DNA of 64,000 nucleotides, taken from contig NC_070558.1 in the NCBI RefSeq assembly GCF_026914185.1, positions 7,821,501 through 7,885,500 of the forward strand. The letters are read 5' to 3'. Shown here piece after piece: positions 10,171 through 22,734 of this stretch. Source of the DNA: Puccinia triticina. Taxonomy: Eukaryota > Basidiomycota > Pucciniomycetes > Pucciniales > Pucciniaceae. The notes below the pieces were generated by a model. The model saw only the letters and a program-made list of their open reading frames with translations. It searched no databases and had not been told where the DNA came from. How positions within the stretch are numbered: position 1 is the first letter of the stretch; every line of letters begins with the position of its first letter. The position numbers and the translations under genes were made by a program.

Positions 10171-10980
10171 TACTGCTACACATGCATTATATAAATACAT
10201 ACACTGATACAGACAGATACTGATCCCACATGTTTGGTGGATGCTGGAAGCGGAAGCAAGGAAAGATGGCTAGAGTCAAAACATGAAACATGACTGACAA
10301 GAATTTCTGGTTCAGAGCCATTTTTGTCTAGGAATGTTGGCTCAGGCACCATGTTTGGCTAGGCATGTCGGCTCAGAGCCATGGTGGCTGTTTTGTCGCG
10401 CCAGAGGCGCCATCAGACCGACACCAAAGTGGCCGGATTGTCGCTCTGAAAGCATAACAATGGCCGCTTTGTCGGTTCATTTGTCCATTTTGTCGTGGAT
10501 TCACCGGCATTTCACAAAAAAAACACGAATTTGGCCGTTTTTGTCGGTCCAGCGCCTCCATATTACAAGGCTTATGCTTTGTAAAAGCAATGCCATGTAA
10601 AATCATATTAAGCCACGGGTTTTTTGTAATTTTACAAGTGTTCTTCCATTTTTTCCTAGTTTGTAAAATAACTGTTGTGAAAAATACCTTGTCAATTTTC
10701 CGCTTGGCGGACTCAAATAGAATTTTACAAGTGATTTGTTCACAAGGGTTTCCCTTGCAAAGAAAAAGCCATGTAAAAAAGCATGTGAGTCACAATACAT
10801 TCAAATTTGCAAGGTTTCCCTTACATGGGATCCTTTTTTGGATTCACAAGGGTTGCAAAATTCTGACCAGAGGGAGAAAGATGAGATTTTTACAAGGCAT
10901 ATGTCTATTTACAAGGCATAATTTCCCACCAGAAAACAAGACAAAAAAAATGACAGTGAAAATTTGAACACCGCCAAAGT

Positions 10981-11376
10981 CTAATGTAAAACAGCATGTC
11001 TCAAGCCTTGCCGTTGGTACTCAACCTTGGGTAGCTTTGCGGGCGCTAGATCAGTGGCCGAGCATTTGGGCTCAATGATATTTTTCTTAGTCTTCTTGAA
11101 TTTGCCCGAGGTCTTTTCCCCTTCAATCTTCGACTCTTCAATCATCTGTTGCTGATTGCTAGTCTTCCCAACTTTCAATTGTATCTTCAACTCGCCCAAC
11201 GCTTTTTGTTTGAGATCAGTTGGCTTTTCCGCTCCAGAGCGAGCGCCAACAGTCGCTTTGGCCGCTCCAGATGGAGCACCAATGGTCGCTTGAGCCGCTC
11301 CAGATGGAGGGCTCACAATTGCTTGAGATTTCTTGAGCTTTGTTGAAGCAGGGGCGACCTCCGGAGTCCGTGTCAT
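10981..11376 (-). other. Open frame inside the MULE with SGAA.AT.GA repeats
   Basis: About 130 residues are open on the minus strand. They contain three imperfect repeats (PPSGAAQATIGA, PSGAAKATVGA, RSGAEKPT) followed by a Lys-rich tail. No domain is recognised, and the start is not defined by sequence context. It could be a remnant of cargo or of an element protein, or may not be expressed. Confidence 0.25.
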
Positions 11377-12307
11377 TCGAAATCGCTACCTTTGGTACTT
11401 GCTTCACCGGAACGACTGTACGCCTTAGATCCTTGCTAGAATATGAAAAGATCTTAATCTAGAGCTTGTAGCAGCTTGACAACCAACACCCCAGCCTGCA
11501 AACACATTCTTTGCTCATGCCCGTAGCGTGCCGAAAAGAGGCTCCTCCCGCCCGGAAACTGTGGCCCAGGAGGCCGTGGTAGCCGGCTGCCGAGAAAACC
11601 GAGTTAAGCGCGTCGGGTTAGAAGTCGTCGTATGTTGACTTTGTTGTAGCCAAAAAGAGATGTGTTAGCGTTCCCGACCTCTTTCAACCTACGTTTTAAA
11701 GCCCCCACCCCACGGGACATAAACATGTCCAATTGTTCTGTCAGGATCAGGAACTGTGGGGTGCCTGGAGCCACTGTCTTTGCTGATCGCAGTGATAGGG
11801 TCGCCTCCGGCCCGAACGAGGCATCCAAGGAGAAAACAACAATGGATGTGAGCAGTGACGTCTCGAAGTGTAGTGTGCCAAACAGAGAAGGAAAAACGAC
11901 TTACATATGTGTGGGTGGAAATCCAACGTGATCAGGGTGTTGAGGCGTGTAAAATTCATGTATCTTTGTGAATTGGTTTACTTTTCCGGGCGAATACAGC
12001 ATTGTAAAACAAGGCTTGTAACCTGTATCCCGTAAAAATACATTTCTGAATTCAAATGATGAAATTCCAAAGGTGGTTTCACAAGTTTTGTGAAACATCC
12101 AGTGTAATATTATGTAAGCCCTCTGTACACAGTATGTTTACATTGTATGTATTACAATGTATAATTTACAAGGGCCAAGAAAAGTCCGAAAGCCCCGGAA
12201 AAATACATATTACCCCATAAATCTCATAAAATCCCAACGCATACCTTTCACAAGGGTTATGCCTTGTGAAATAAGTTTTGTAAAATTCACGGACCCGCAA
12301 AGATACG

Positions 12308-13010
12308 CAAAACCCCAAAATTTCAAAGGGAGTCCCGAAGAAATCAACGCCGTCCTTGCCATCTCACCCACCGTCCGATGAAGTCTCTCGGCAGCTCCAT
12401 TTTGCTCCGGTTCATAAGGCATTGAGTGCTGGTGCTCAATCCCCTTATCCTGTAACCAACCAATGAACACCTTCGACGTGAATTCCCCTCCGCCATCCGT
12501 TCTAAAACGCTTAAGTTTCTTCCCGGTGAGTCGTTCCATCCTCTCGATGTACCTCTTAAAATTCAAACACACTTTGCTTTTGGCTTTGAGCAAAAAACCT
12601 TCCGAGTAGGTGCTTGCTAGATCCCAAAACACAACCAAATATTTTACCCCGTTGAATCCTTTGACAAAGGGACCGAGTACATCCGAGACAATGGTATCCA
12701 TCGGCAGTAATGCTGGTTCATCGGATAGACGGTTCCCCCTTACCTGTTTGCTCTTGCTGACCAAACAATCTTCACATACAAAGTCCTTATTAGTCAACTT
12801 TTCCGGCAGCCCCGGCAAGTCCCCCAGTGCACACATTTTGATGATCCTCTTTAGAATTATGTGCCCTAGTCTACGGTGCCACATTAGAGCATCGGAATTC
12901 TTAATTGTAGCCTGACAGGCCGTTAACTCGGACGTGTCATTTAGATCAGATTTCAAAGGAAGGCAAGAGGGGGGAACAATAATGATAGCAGGTGAGGAAT
13001 TTCGGACCAT
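12308..13010 (-). pseudogene. Copia integrase zinc finger and catalytic core
   Basis: The frame shows an HHCC-like finger (MWHRRLGHI ... FVCEDCLVSKSK). The integrase core follows, with catalytic Asp in MDTIVSDVLGPF, Asp in RFRTDGGGEFTS, and Glu in PEQNGAAERLHRTV. It runs into the target site of the MULE, and the end of the domain resumes at 8331. Domain order after protease and before RT identifies Ty1/copia rather than Ty3. Confidence 0.85.
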
Positions 13011-13121
13011 GGCAGGAACCTACCACCAACAATTGATTGAGAAAGATTGAAGAGAGAAACCATTCAAGAAGTGTACCGCCGCGCTTCCATGCTTGTTGAT
13101 TACCAATTTGCCCCCGCCAAG

Positions 13122-13760
13122 TCAAAGCGTCTCTGCCGACAGTAGTGTGCACAAGGCATCCGGGCTGTAATAGACGTTGTTGAGTATGATTGAACCCGAC
13201 TTATTGCTGAGCATCATCTTCCCAACTATAGTCACAAAAGATTGCGGCGCATTAGTTGCCACAGATAGAGGAATGGGTTTGGAGAGTTTTACATGATCGA
13301 AGAGAATGGAAAGGTCGTTTGTGAAGGTATGAGAAGCGCACGAGTCAAGGCCCAAAAGTCTGCCGCCCTGCTTCAGCAAGTGATCAATTTCCTCCTGAGT
13401 GACTTGAGGATTGCGTTGTCCACGGTGACGGACTGAAAGGTTGGTTGATCCCCTGAGCTCTCTGCCAATACCTGATCCAACAGCTCCGCGGTGTTGGCTT
13501 GGATCCCCGCTTGCGGCGGTGCCGTTGCACTACGGAATGGATTATTGTTGTTAGCAGAGCCACCCCGGAAGGGATTCCCATTACCTCCGGACAAGGTTTT
13601 CAAGGGCCGGGTGCAGTTGTTTGTGTTGTGTGTGTTGGACTTGCACCGTTGGCACCACTTGTTAGTGCCCCCGCCACTGACTTTAGACTGGCTGTTTGGG
13701 TCAGATTGCTTTGATTGGTTGTCCCTATCGCCCCGCTTGTTGCTGTTGTTTCGATGAGTT
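13122..13760 (-). pseudogene. Copia gag CCHC knuckle and aspartic protease
   Basis: A CCHC knuckle is readable near 13660-13610 (WCQRCKSNTHNTNNC, spacing CX2CX4HX4C). A Ser/Asn/Thr-rich linker follows, then the protease with LDSCASHTF where copia proteases usually read DSGA. Knuckle and protease lie in pieces separated by frame changes, so this copy is not intact. Confidence 0.75.
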
Positions 13761-13762
13761 TG

Positions 13763-14941
13763 TCAAAAAAGCGCCAGCTCTGTCTTCGCCAAATTCACCA
13801 AATCGGAGTTCTTCACAGCAGTCTTGCCGTTATTCATTCGCAGGTCAAGCTGTCTTGCAACATTGACAAAGGGGTACGTCTTGAGATTCGGGAGCGAGAG
13901 ATTAAACAGCAAACCAATGAAAGAGTCTTTGGTCAACTTGAAACCCGATTGGAAAAGTTGCTTGGCCTTATTCTTGATGGAGTGGAAATGGGCATCTACA
14001 TCCGCGTTTTGGTCGTAATGATTGAACTTCATTTCAAGGATGTTCTTGACAAAGGCAAGGTGTGCAGTGCGACTCTTCAGGGTGAACATCTTTGTGACCA
14101 TCTCTAGCGCGTCAAGTCCGGATTTCTCCTCTGCCGCACTGATCTTAATGTTGTCGTCGATGGTGGCCAGAATAGCAGTCTTCAACAGCGTGTTTTCAGA
14201 GTCGGTCAAAACGACATCCTCACTTCCCAACGGTATCACTCGGCCAACCGTGCCCTCAAGTGCTTGACGAAGCATGATCAACCAAGTTTGAAAGTTAGCC
14301 CCATTCACCTCGAGCTTGGGTACCATCAAGATCCATTTGTACAAGGAAAGGGTAAATTCTTGCATCGATGGTTGCAAGGGTGTGGCCGCAGTCGCTGGAG
14401 GCGGTGGTGGTGAGTTTATCACACCTGCAGCTTGAACCATCTTGGTGAACATCATAAATTGACGAACCGTCTCGTCATTGAGGACGAGCTTGCCACCAGC
14501 AAATAGAGAGGAAGAATTTGAAACCAAGGTGTTCTTAGCGTTTGCCCCACTTGGCTCGTTGGTGACGGTCGTCTTGGAAGATTGAGCCGGTGTGCCGGGG
14601 TCAATTGTAATGGTAGGGTTTGGCGCTTTCCCTTTTTCTTTGGAGGACCCGGCGACTCAGCTACCCAAAGGGAGAGTACTCGAGCTTGACCCAGTTTGTT
14701 TGTTACCTCCATCTTTGGAAGACAAAGAGTATCGATTGAATAGCACTGCCATTTCCTGAGCTCCAGAGGAGAGTGCTGGGGCCCCCAAACCAGCAGCGGA
14801 CGATGACGAGTGGGATGAGGGGAGAGGTTGTGAAGTGTGTCGACCGCGTGAAGTCAATCTTGCATTTAAGGCAGATCGCCCTTCTCGGCTGGCCTCACGA
14901 CTGTGAATGGATGTACGACCGCGTTCTGTGTTGTCGGTCAT
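13763..14941 (-). pseudogene. Copia gag
   Basis: The minus-strand gag starts MTDNTERGRTS at 14941. An in-frame TGA near 14657-14659 and an out-of-frame piece up to 14530 indicate small lesions. From 14527 a long frame resumes with a typical copia gag (YKWILMVPKLEVNGANFQTW, LKTAILATIDDNIK, KMFTLKSRTAHLAFVKNILE). It ends where the knuckle region begins in another frame. Confidence 0.75.
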
Positions 14942-15060
14942 GATTTTTCAGTCGTCGGAAGACGATTGATTACGAGAGTGGAAAAGCTGTAACGCTGCTA
15001 GCGGACTCTTGGAGAAAAAAAACTCTAGCTCCTTTAGCAAGAGAGAGGGCTCATGACCTA

Positions 15061-15357
15061 TTATGCTCTGGCCTGGGATGTCGGTGAGAACAAGCAAGAA
15101 GAGTATGAATTTCAATCACGGAAGAAATGAACAAAAGGAGAAAAAAAGAAAGAAAGGATGATAAAAGGAAAGCAACAGAGCTTACCTGGGATGTTGGTGA
15201 GAACAAGCAAGAAGAGTGAGGAAAGAGAGATTCACCGGCATCCCAGGGGAGGAGTCTTTTAGAGAGATAGAAAATACAATATAAGCATCCTACAAACATA
15301 TGCTACTACTAAATATAAGCCCTATACGTAACAATTCCAAGGTGGCATCCTCCTCCA
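15061..15357 (-). repeat. Copia 5' LTR
   Basis: The first 79 bp are identical to 7786-7864 at the other end of the element. The far boundary is set where the sequence gives a TG...CA LTR on either strand (CCTCCTCCA at 15349-15357). Within the LTR, a segment containing GGTGAGAACAAGCAAGAAGAGT is present twice (around 15075-15105 and 15185-15220). Confidence 0.65.
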
Positions 15358-15941
15358 ACCAGAATACGCGGATTGCCGGAGTTGGATTTTATAGAGCGGG
15401 TCGGATAGGTGCGCGGAGGGTGTTGATGAAACTTCTGAAAAGAAACTCAATTTCCCGTTTTTGTGGGATCAATTGCGTCCGGGAAGACTTGGAGGCACGC
15501 CGGAAAAGGTGTCAGCCTGGAGAAGGGCTAGGGAAATGGCTCGGGGTGATTTTAAGAGTTCTGAAAAGAACCTTAGGTAACCGTTTTCGAGTGATCAATT
15601 GCATGTGGAAAGATGAAAATGGAAGAAAAAGGGGAGGGGGATGTGGGCAAAGGTGGGAGGGGAAAAGGAAATTAAATAACAGAGTCCGGCTTGAATTGAA
15701 GTATGGGGAAAAGTATAAAAGGAGGCAGCGAGTCGATGATTGCTGGTCATTGCTTGGCTCTTGCTCGGCGCCAATTGCTTAAAGAGCCAAGTGATCCAGG
15801 TTCATTGGGACCTGTATATTTTTTGGGGGGGAAGCGAGAAATGCTGCCATTTTTTTTGTTGGTGGGCGCGGCGGTCCGCTTAATGTTAAACTGTCAATTA
15901 TTCACTTACTTCTATATTTATATTTTCACATCATTTTATGT

Positions 15942-16270
15942 CTACACCCCGGACGCAAAACTTCGAAGGAGCTCTGAGTTGACTCCGGAAATCCTTTGAA
16001 GTACCCGCCTGCAAGGCGGGGACGTCTTGCTTGGGTCAAACCGGCTTTTCAAAGGGACTCCAAAGTCGGATCCCGGAGTCCTTCAAAACTATTTTGGAGT
16101 TAACTCAAAGGGAATATCCCCTTCGAGTTCCCTCCAAAGTGGAATTCAGAGTCCAGCCGGAAAAAAAACGGAGGAAACTTGAATTACATCCGAAGTCAAA
16201 TGACTTCGAATGTCCTTCAAGTTCCAACTTCGAGTAATATTGGAAGGAATTTTGGATATTATTCAAACAT
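15942..16270. repeat. CTTCGAAG/ACTCCGGA motif cluster with CTACACC-like left end
   Basis: The left boundary reads CTACACCCCGGACG, similar to the CTACACCACGG ends of the elements at 1761 and 8489. The interior repeats CTTCGAAG, ACTCCGG and GGAGTT motifs on both strands. No matching right-hand inverted repeat was found, so this may be a truncated member. Confidence 0.4.
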
Positions 16271-18546
16271 TATTCGAGTGGAGACCCATCCGGGCCTGCT
16301 TGTTTTTTCTAATGCTCCTTGGCCCGGCCCACCCCCCGGATCAGGGAGGCTCCGATAGAGCATAAAAAAGGTGTGCTACCAGGTTGTGGATGGTTTCAGT
16401 GACCCACAACAGGGTCACAGTGCTTACAAGTGGGGGGGGTTCATATTCATTGTGTATTGAAATGGTATCATAGAACAATCAGGGACCAATTATAAACAAT
16501 TATTGAAATTTTATTGTAATATTTTTGAAACTCGTTTGAAACCAAAATCTGTTAAATTTATGTTGCCAATACAGGCCCAATTAAGTTTCAAAAAAGTCTG
16601 GATATGATTGTACAATCATAAACCTGGAGCCCACACAGGCAGAAATCCAAATCCCAAGACAAGACCGCCTGTTGCAGTGTCATCCCCCCGCTGCGCTGGC
16701 CACAGGGCAGGGGATGGGCATGCGGCGAAGGGTCCGATCAGTGTAAAATTGCACCAGGATTTCAATGGTTAAAAACAAAGAAAGTCATGATTTTCTTCTA
16801 ATCAAATTACTGTATGCAGGGGCTATACAGGCTTTGAGGCTGAAAATAGCAGTCCAAAATTTGGGCCTACCCAACTGCAAGCTTTTCAGGAATTGCTGTA
16901 TTAATTCCAAAAATTGCCTGGGCTGCCGCCCAGACCCGCTCACCACAAGTGGCTTAGTTAAGCTTGTGAGTGGTCAAGGTCAAAACTTAACTAAGTCCCT
17001 CCTGGGTGTGAAGCCCGCCTCTGAAGGAGGGAATCAGGGAAGAACGGAGTTTTTTGGTGTGACAGGTATGCACAAGCACACCTTCTTTGTTTGGCTGTAT
17101 ATTTGCCAAAAAATCATCCAAAATTCTTCTTAAAATATGTAAGTTACAAGAGACCAAGGTGGCTTTGCCGCTGCAAATTTCAGCTTCAGTCACTACAGTC
17201 CTGTCTCTCTTTAAAGCTCAATCTGGAATTTCTAGTTGGATTTTGAAATTTCACAATTCACAATCAGTTGGATCCAATCTGAAATTTGTTTATATTTGAT
17301 CCAGCTCACCCTTTTTAGTTGTATGCATTCTTTGTGGCTCTTAATTTCCTTGTGTGCATCTTTACTTTCTCCTTTTTTCAGACAAAGAACATAACATATG
17401 TAAGAAGCTTTAGCAAGTACAAATAACAAAGAAAAGGAAAGGGAAGAGGGGCTACTTGTTGATAGCCAACATGGCAATTGATAGAATTGTTTCAATCTTG
17501 CAAGCAGGGAATGTTAGCATACATTTTCCAGGCAGCATCAAGTCATTTGAGGACCATCCAGACAGGTCAAACTTGCATTAATGAGTCGTCAAATAACCAG
17601 CACCATTCAATCTGAAATGGAATGCCCCTTGTTGAGGAATAACCCACAGGATTCCTTCTTGGGCTGTACTCAACACATAGGAACACAGGAGCAGTGAATA
17701 TAGCTGTTTGGGAGTCAACTAATACAGACATAAAAAATATTTCCCGTATTTAGTGACAAAGATTTTTATTTTGTCTAGGACAGGGAAGAAAACATACTAT
17801 TCCTTCTGTTTGGGTAGCTTGGCAAAGATTAATTTATCAATTGGTCCAGGGAACACCTTGAAGCTAGTACCAATGCACTTGGTGCACATCTTTTTGACTC
17901 CATGATGAGAGGATGATAGAATACAAGCTTGTTGAGAAGGAAGACCTGGGCGGAGCTTAAAGGTTCATTAAGCCCTGCCGCAATACTTAAGCCCGGTGTT
18001 TTTTCATCCCAGAGCCGGATCTTTGGGATTGAGTGCCATGCTGCTCAAAGTCGCTCTAGAGGTTGTGGTTTGTGCAGTTCCGCTAAGTGGGCTCTTTTCA
18101 ACTGGTTTCTCATGAAGGGGTCTCACATCAGCTTTGTGAGTGAAGTTTTTCACAGAATGGTCATACATCTTGGTGACCCAAGTGTATGCGGACAGGAAGA
18201 AAAGATCAGGCCAGTTGGGTGAGGACAGCAATACATAAGCTGGGCAGAGTTGGCTTACATTTCACTCATTTGAGAGTGAGTTGAAAGAATTGGCAGGGAT
18301 TACAAGGGAAGGAATGCAGGGCTGACGAAGGACAAAGGAAGCAAGCAACCTGCTGTGAGACAAGGATCAAGTGAGGCTGTGCGCCAGATTGCAAGCCAAG
18401 GTCGTATCCAAAGGTGAAGATTTACAGCTGTTGCAATGTTGCAAACACTTCTGAATCAAAACTTAAAGCTGTCAATAAGGCATGCAGCCTTCAACCTAGC
18501 TGGGCGTAGGTTGGTGGTGTTCTTCTCTCCCACGGTGTAGGACTTG
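16271..18546. other. Non-coding stretch left of the outer LTR element
   Basis: No gene, RNA or clear repeat boundary is visible. The sequence is AT-rich with scattered open frames that show no known motif. It looks like decayed repetitive sequence. Confidence 0.4.
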
Positions 18547-19822
18547 TGTGGGACACTAAATATAATTTGGTGAAATATCCGCTGAGGGGGAAATAAATTG
18601 CTTAATAGGTTGAAAGGCTATTACAACTTACGGGTGGTTTGAAAGACCTGCCCCTCTAATAATACTATGCAAATATCTAAGAGTCTTGTAATCAATATTT
18701 ATAAAGATATGGCTGATTCCAAGATAGATCTTACTTTCATATAGTAATCTCTATCAGACCTAGATCACTTGATTCAACAGGCTAGCAAATCTGTTATAAC
18801 TTCTTCGCTTGCAGGCAATATACTTACTTTGTTATACTTGTACTACACGTTACTAATACGCTGTTTAACTCGAACTTGTTGTTGTGTTATGCTTGGTTCT
18901 ACTACTGCTGAAACACTAATACTGCTACTAAACTTCTACGCTACTTGCACTAACCACTAATACCGCTAATAACCGCACTGCTGACTAAACTACCATATGT
19001 GACCAAACCTTCCTAGGCTGATTGCAACACTAACTAACTACCGTAACTAACTAACCACTGTGACCAAACCTCTGTAGGCTGATGGGGAAAAGTCTGATGA
19101 GGGGAGAAAGGGCCTTCTTATATATTGAAGGGTGAGGGATTTTTGCTCCAGGGAAGCTCCCCATGAGGGATTATTGCTGCAGGGGATCTCAACTACACAG
19201 CCTCTCATGCATTTACTGCGCTGCATGTACAAACAACGAGGGGTTTATGCTGCAGGAGACACTCAACTACACAGCATCTGCATGCGTGTGCTGCACTGCC
19301 TTACAAACAATGAGGGATTTATGCTGCAGGAGACGCCTCCTGTACATCTTATCTACCTGCATATGATGTGCTTCATGTACAAACAATGAGAGATTTATGC
19401 TGCAGGAGACACTTCCTGTACAGCTTATCTGCCTGCATATGCTGTGCTACATGTACAAACAATGAGGGATTTATGCTGCGGGAGACACTTCCTGTACAGC
19501 TTATCTACCTGCATATGCTGTACTATGCGTACAAACAATGAGGGATATATGCTGCATGAGGCACTTGAGCTACACAGCACTTTCATGCATGTACTGCGCT
19601 GCATGATGTCATGTGTTGCTATGCAACCAAGCCATCTTCCGTCCTCTTCCACACACTCTGCATCCACTGTCTAACCTGTTCCATTCCCAATGTTGGGGGT
19701 CAAGGCCTCTCCTCCCATCTTGCTCCTTCTTCCCTTCTTCCCCCGCACTGTATTACACACTCCCTATACTATAATACTTCTGCAATGTGCTTTTGGCATT
19801 GTCACGCATATGGAACACCACA
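18547..19822 (-). repeat. LARD left (3') LTR with internal 76-bp tandem repeat
   Basis: The LTR matches 32876-34142. It contains about six tandem units beginning TGAGGGATTTATGCTGCAGG at 19164, 19237, 19311, 19387, 19463 and 19539, with spacing settling at 76 bp. Open frames across these units are repeat translations, not genes. Confidence 0.85.
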
Positions 19823-22734
19823 TCCCCCCCCAACTTAATGCTGTCCACAGCATTCGTGACAAATGCCAAAAGAACCTGCTCAACTATTCACTGAAAAGAA
19901 TCCTCAAATTGTTGTGATTTCCATTTGCCCCAATCCAATACGCCATGTTCCGTTTTTGTGCGTCCAACAGATGTCGTCCTAGTATACCCAAGTGCCAGTT
20001 GAAATAAAGAACTCCCGAATTACTGATTCATCTCCCCTCCCTACAAACTAGGTCCAATTCCAAGTGCCCAACGTCAACCTTCACCACTCAATCTCCACTG
20101 TAATCCCAGGTGTCATTCTCTGATGCCCATCCACGATCCAATGCAAGACAAAAAAAAACATTCCAAATTCAATCCCTCTTCTTCTTCATTCTAATGACAT
20201 TGTCCCAAGGAAAAGGCCCGTTTATTCCACAAAAGGTTGTTGAACATTAGTATTCAATAAGGTCTAGACTCCTTTGTCCTTTCCGCATGATACCCACCCA
20301 ATCTGATTCTCCAGATAGTCCAATCCTGATGCCCGCAATTGATGAACCCCGCTAATCCGCAAATTCCTATCTCGTCCCGTTATTTGGCCGTACGTTTCCA
20401 ACGTCCATTCCACGCCATCCACATTGCCTGTTTGTATTTTCCTGTTCCAAATATGAATTCATCCGTTCTCCTATCCCTTTAATCTCCTAATGAATGACTA
20501 CTGCTGTGCTAAATTGCTTGTAATTTGTGTTGAATTGGCCCACCCTATTCCCTCAGCTAAACAAAGGAAACTGTTTGCCTACCAAATGCTTTCCAATATT
20601 CTAGATCATTATTGTAAAAGGAACCATATAATCCCACCAATCAGTAATATATATCCTACTGTACTGTCACAACACCTTATGAGTATGCATGTTTCCGCTA
20701 ATACCGTCCATCCTTGTGATATTCCAATCCGCTCCGAGTCCATATTCACACGCCAAAAGATCCTCAATGCCCTATATCATCACACCAGTCTCCAATTTCT
20801 GCCCCATAGGATTACAGATTCATCTATCCTCCCTACTAGCTAGTCCCAGTCCCAGGCCCGTAATGCCCTCTGCATATCCACGCCTTATTCCGCTTCCTCT
20901 ATATCCGCATCCGTCCAAAAGAAAAGGCTAGCCACCTGCCAGGTTGATTGGGGAAACAAACAAACATTCTTTATCTTCTACGTTTCCGGAATAATTTCAT
21001 CCTTCACCCGTTGATCAATAACACTACTCATTCTCCAAAACTAATCTTCCAGTATCCAATCTCCTAACGTCCACATTATGAATCCCGCTCGTCCTATGTC
21101 ACACTGTTGGTCCTGTTGTCCCAATATATTACTTTAATAATCCTTCCACGTTGTCCACTTCTTCTGAGAGTTTCTTCCTATCCCAAAGTTGTCCTTCTTG
21201 TTGTACTCCAAGCATGGCTTCAAAGGTTGTGTCTCTTGATGTCTGATGTTGCCTTCCTTACTAGAATTCAAATCTGAAGTTTTGAAGTTTTCCAAGACCT
21301 GTCCGCTACGCTGTAACTCTTCTTTAGGTTTGAATATGTAATTCCCTAATCTGCCGTACTTTATACTGAGGAGCTAAAGAATGTGTAAACATAGCAGTTT
21401 TATCTCTTGCTGAGGAGACAAAAGCAGTTTCATCTCTTGCTGAGGAGAGCTAGGCAGTTTTAACTCTTGCCAAGGAGGCCTAGGCAGTTTTACCTCTTGC
21501 CAAGGAGGCAGTAGATAAATGTTGAAATCCATGCTCCACTATTGCCTGTCCAAATTGGTGATGTCCTACTACCTATTCCTTGCGCGCCATCGCGCGTCGC
21601 TTCCATTCTGTCTTGAATCTTGATTATGTAGCAATCTAAACTCGCCCTGTTGCGCCCGGTCCGCTCCCCGAAGTTAAGTCCGATGGTTACCGGACTTTGC
21701 CGGACTTGAAAAAGACGGCTCAGCCCGCCTGGTTCCATCTTACCTGTCGATTGCCTCCCTTCCCTCGTTGGCTTCATTCGCTGCTGGTAAGTTCTTCGTT
21801 CCTTGTTTCTAAATTTCTATCTGCTTTTATATTAGCTGCTCATCGTTCTCCTTTCCTTACAGACCACACTTGCGACTCATTTTTACTAGTTCCAATCAGC
21901 GGATCAATTGCTACTGCTCGTTTGTAATATGCTCCTCTGCTCGAATAAGGTAAACCTTTACTTGCATGCTTTAATCCATGCCAGATCCGAATCGTTCCAA
22001 AAGATATGAAGCTGGGTCGAACCAATTAACAAACAGACTGTCTATCATGTTTACTGCGCTTGCTGACACCTGCCGTTGCTGAAATGAATCTTATTTTTTT
22101 TTTTTTTTTTTATTCTTACTAGCTGCACTGCTTATGCAAAGCCTCGCCATCCTACCGTCGCCGATATTCTGACCGATTCAATATGCAGCTGTCAAACCCG
22201 ATTGTCGTACGTATACCTCCATCTTCCTTGCCACTCGCTTCCGGCCATTGTACCCGCCAATGTCCGCCTTGTTGTCATCGCCAGTTACTACATATCCATC
22301 CTCTCGTCGTCACTACAACTGCTTGTCTCCTACTGCCCATCTGTTGTACTATATGGCCTTCGCTTCGCTGATCCCCTGGCCAATCCTGTCTGTAACCGTC
22401 AAGCCCAATCATTCTATTTATCGTTCCGTCGTCCTTGCCACTTGCCCTAAGACATTCTACTCGTCGGTCTCCCTCCTATCGTCCCTGCTAGCTTGTTGTA
22501 TCTCTGTTCATCGGTTCTCCGCCTCGTCCAGCTAAAAAAAAATATCCCTTTGCCTACAATCTGCCTAACTAAGCTCTCTGATGTTCTTGCTGTCCTTTGC
22601 TATGTTTTGAACCAGCCTTTTCTACATCCAAGAATTTCATAAATCCAAAGGCAAGAACCCACCTGAAAGAGAACTCATACTGCCTTCTTGAAACTAGGCA
22701 AGTCATGAACTCATCACCTGGGCTTGACCCAGGT
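19823..22734. other. LARD interior, 3' part
   Basis: No coding domain was found on either strand. The plus strand is pyrimidine-rich and includes a T17 run at about 22094-22110. The segment ends at the insertion point of the Ty3 element (target CAGGT at 22730-22734). Confidence 0.55.
21395..21515. repeat. Four-copy tandem repeat in LARD interior
   Basis: Units of roughly 30-37 bp containing GCAGTTTTATCTCTTGC and GAGGAG are repeated four times with small changes. Confidence 0.6.

Larger units (their letters stand above)
8375..10562. mobile_element. TIR element TATGGAGGCGCTGGACCGACA nested in the MULE
   Basis: Near-perfect inverted repeats of about 21 bp bound this 2.19-kb stretch. The flanking hexamer TTACAA (8369-8374 and 10563-10568) may be a target duplication. 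However, the host MULE is full of TTACAA motifs, so that could be coincidence. Subterminal arrays use TGTCGG/CCGACA, for example the palindrome CCGACATGTCGG at the left end and several TTTGTCGG copies at 10390-10550. No transposase frame was found. Confidence 0.6.
8342..12297. mobile_element. Mutator-like (MULE) TIR element inserted in copia integrase
   Basis: Both sides carry the same 10-bp direct repeat CAAAGATACG (8332-8341 and 12298-12307). Removing the 3,956-bp insert plus one repeat copy restores the copia integrase frame exactly. The ends are imperfect inverted repeats sharing GAATTTTACAA. A 9-10-bp duplication with variable TIRs is characteristic of Mutator-like elements. The subterminal parts are rich in TTTTACAAG and CTTGTAAAA motifs. 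I see no transposase, so it is probably non-autonomous. It contains two further elements (8375-10562 and 8489-9148). Confidence 0.8.
7786..15357 (-). mobile_element. Ty1/copia retrotransposon, internally deleted and interrupted
   Basis: The element is read on the minus strand, with a 5' LTR at about 15061-15357 (outer end inferred from a TG...CA fit). Gag follows, then a CCHC knuckle, protease, integrase, and the start of the integrase-RT linker. At 7864 the linker jumps directly into the first 79 bp of LTR sequence (7786-7864), which is identical to 15061-15139. The whole RT/RNase H region and most of the 3' LTR are therefore deleted. The interruption at 8342-12297 is a DNA transposon. I found no convincing target duplication around the copia element, as expected if one end was lost by recombination. 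Confidence 0.85.

Noticed and set aside
10563..10568. TTACAA as a firm target duplication for the 8375-10562 element
   Set aside because: The host element contains many TTACAA motifs, so a match by chance is likely; it is kept only as a possibility.
16271..18546. Search for a gene or element in this 2.3-kb stretch
   Set aside because: No frame, domain or pair of inverted repeats stood out on either strand.
18769..19917. Frames of 60-85 codons repeated at 33.3-34.2 kb
   Set aside because: They lie in the LTRs of the LARD element and follow the 76-bp tandem units.
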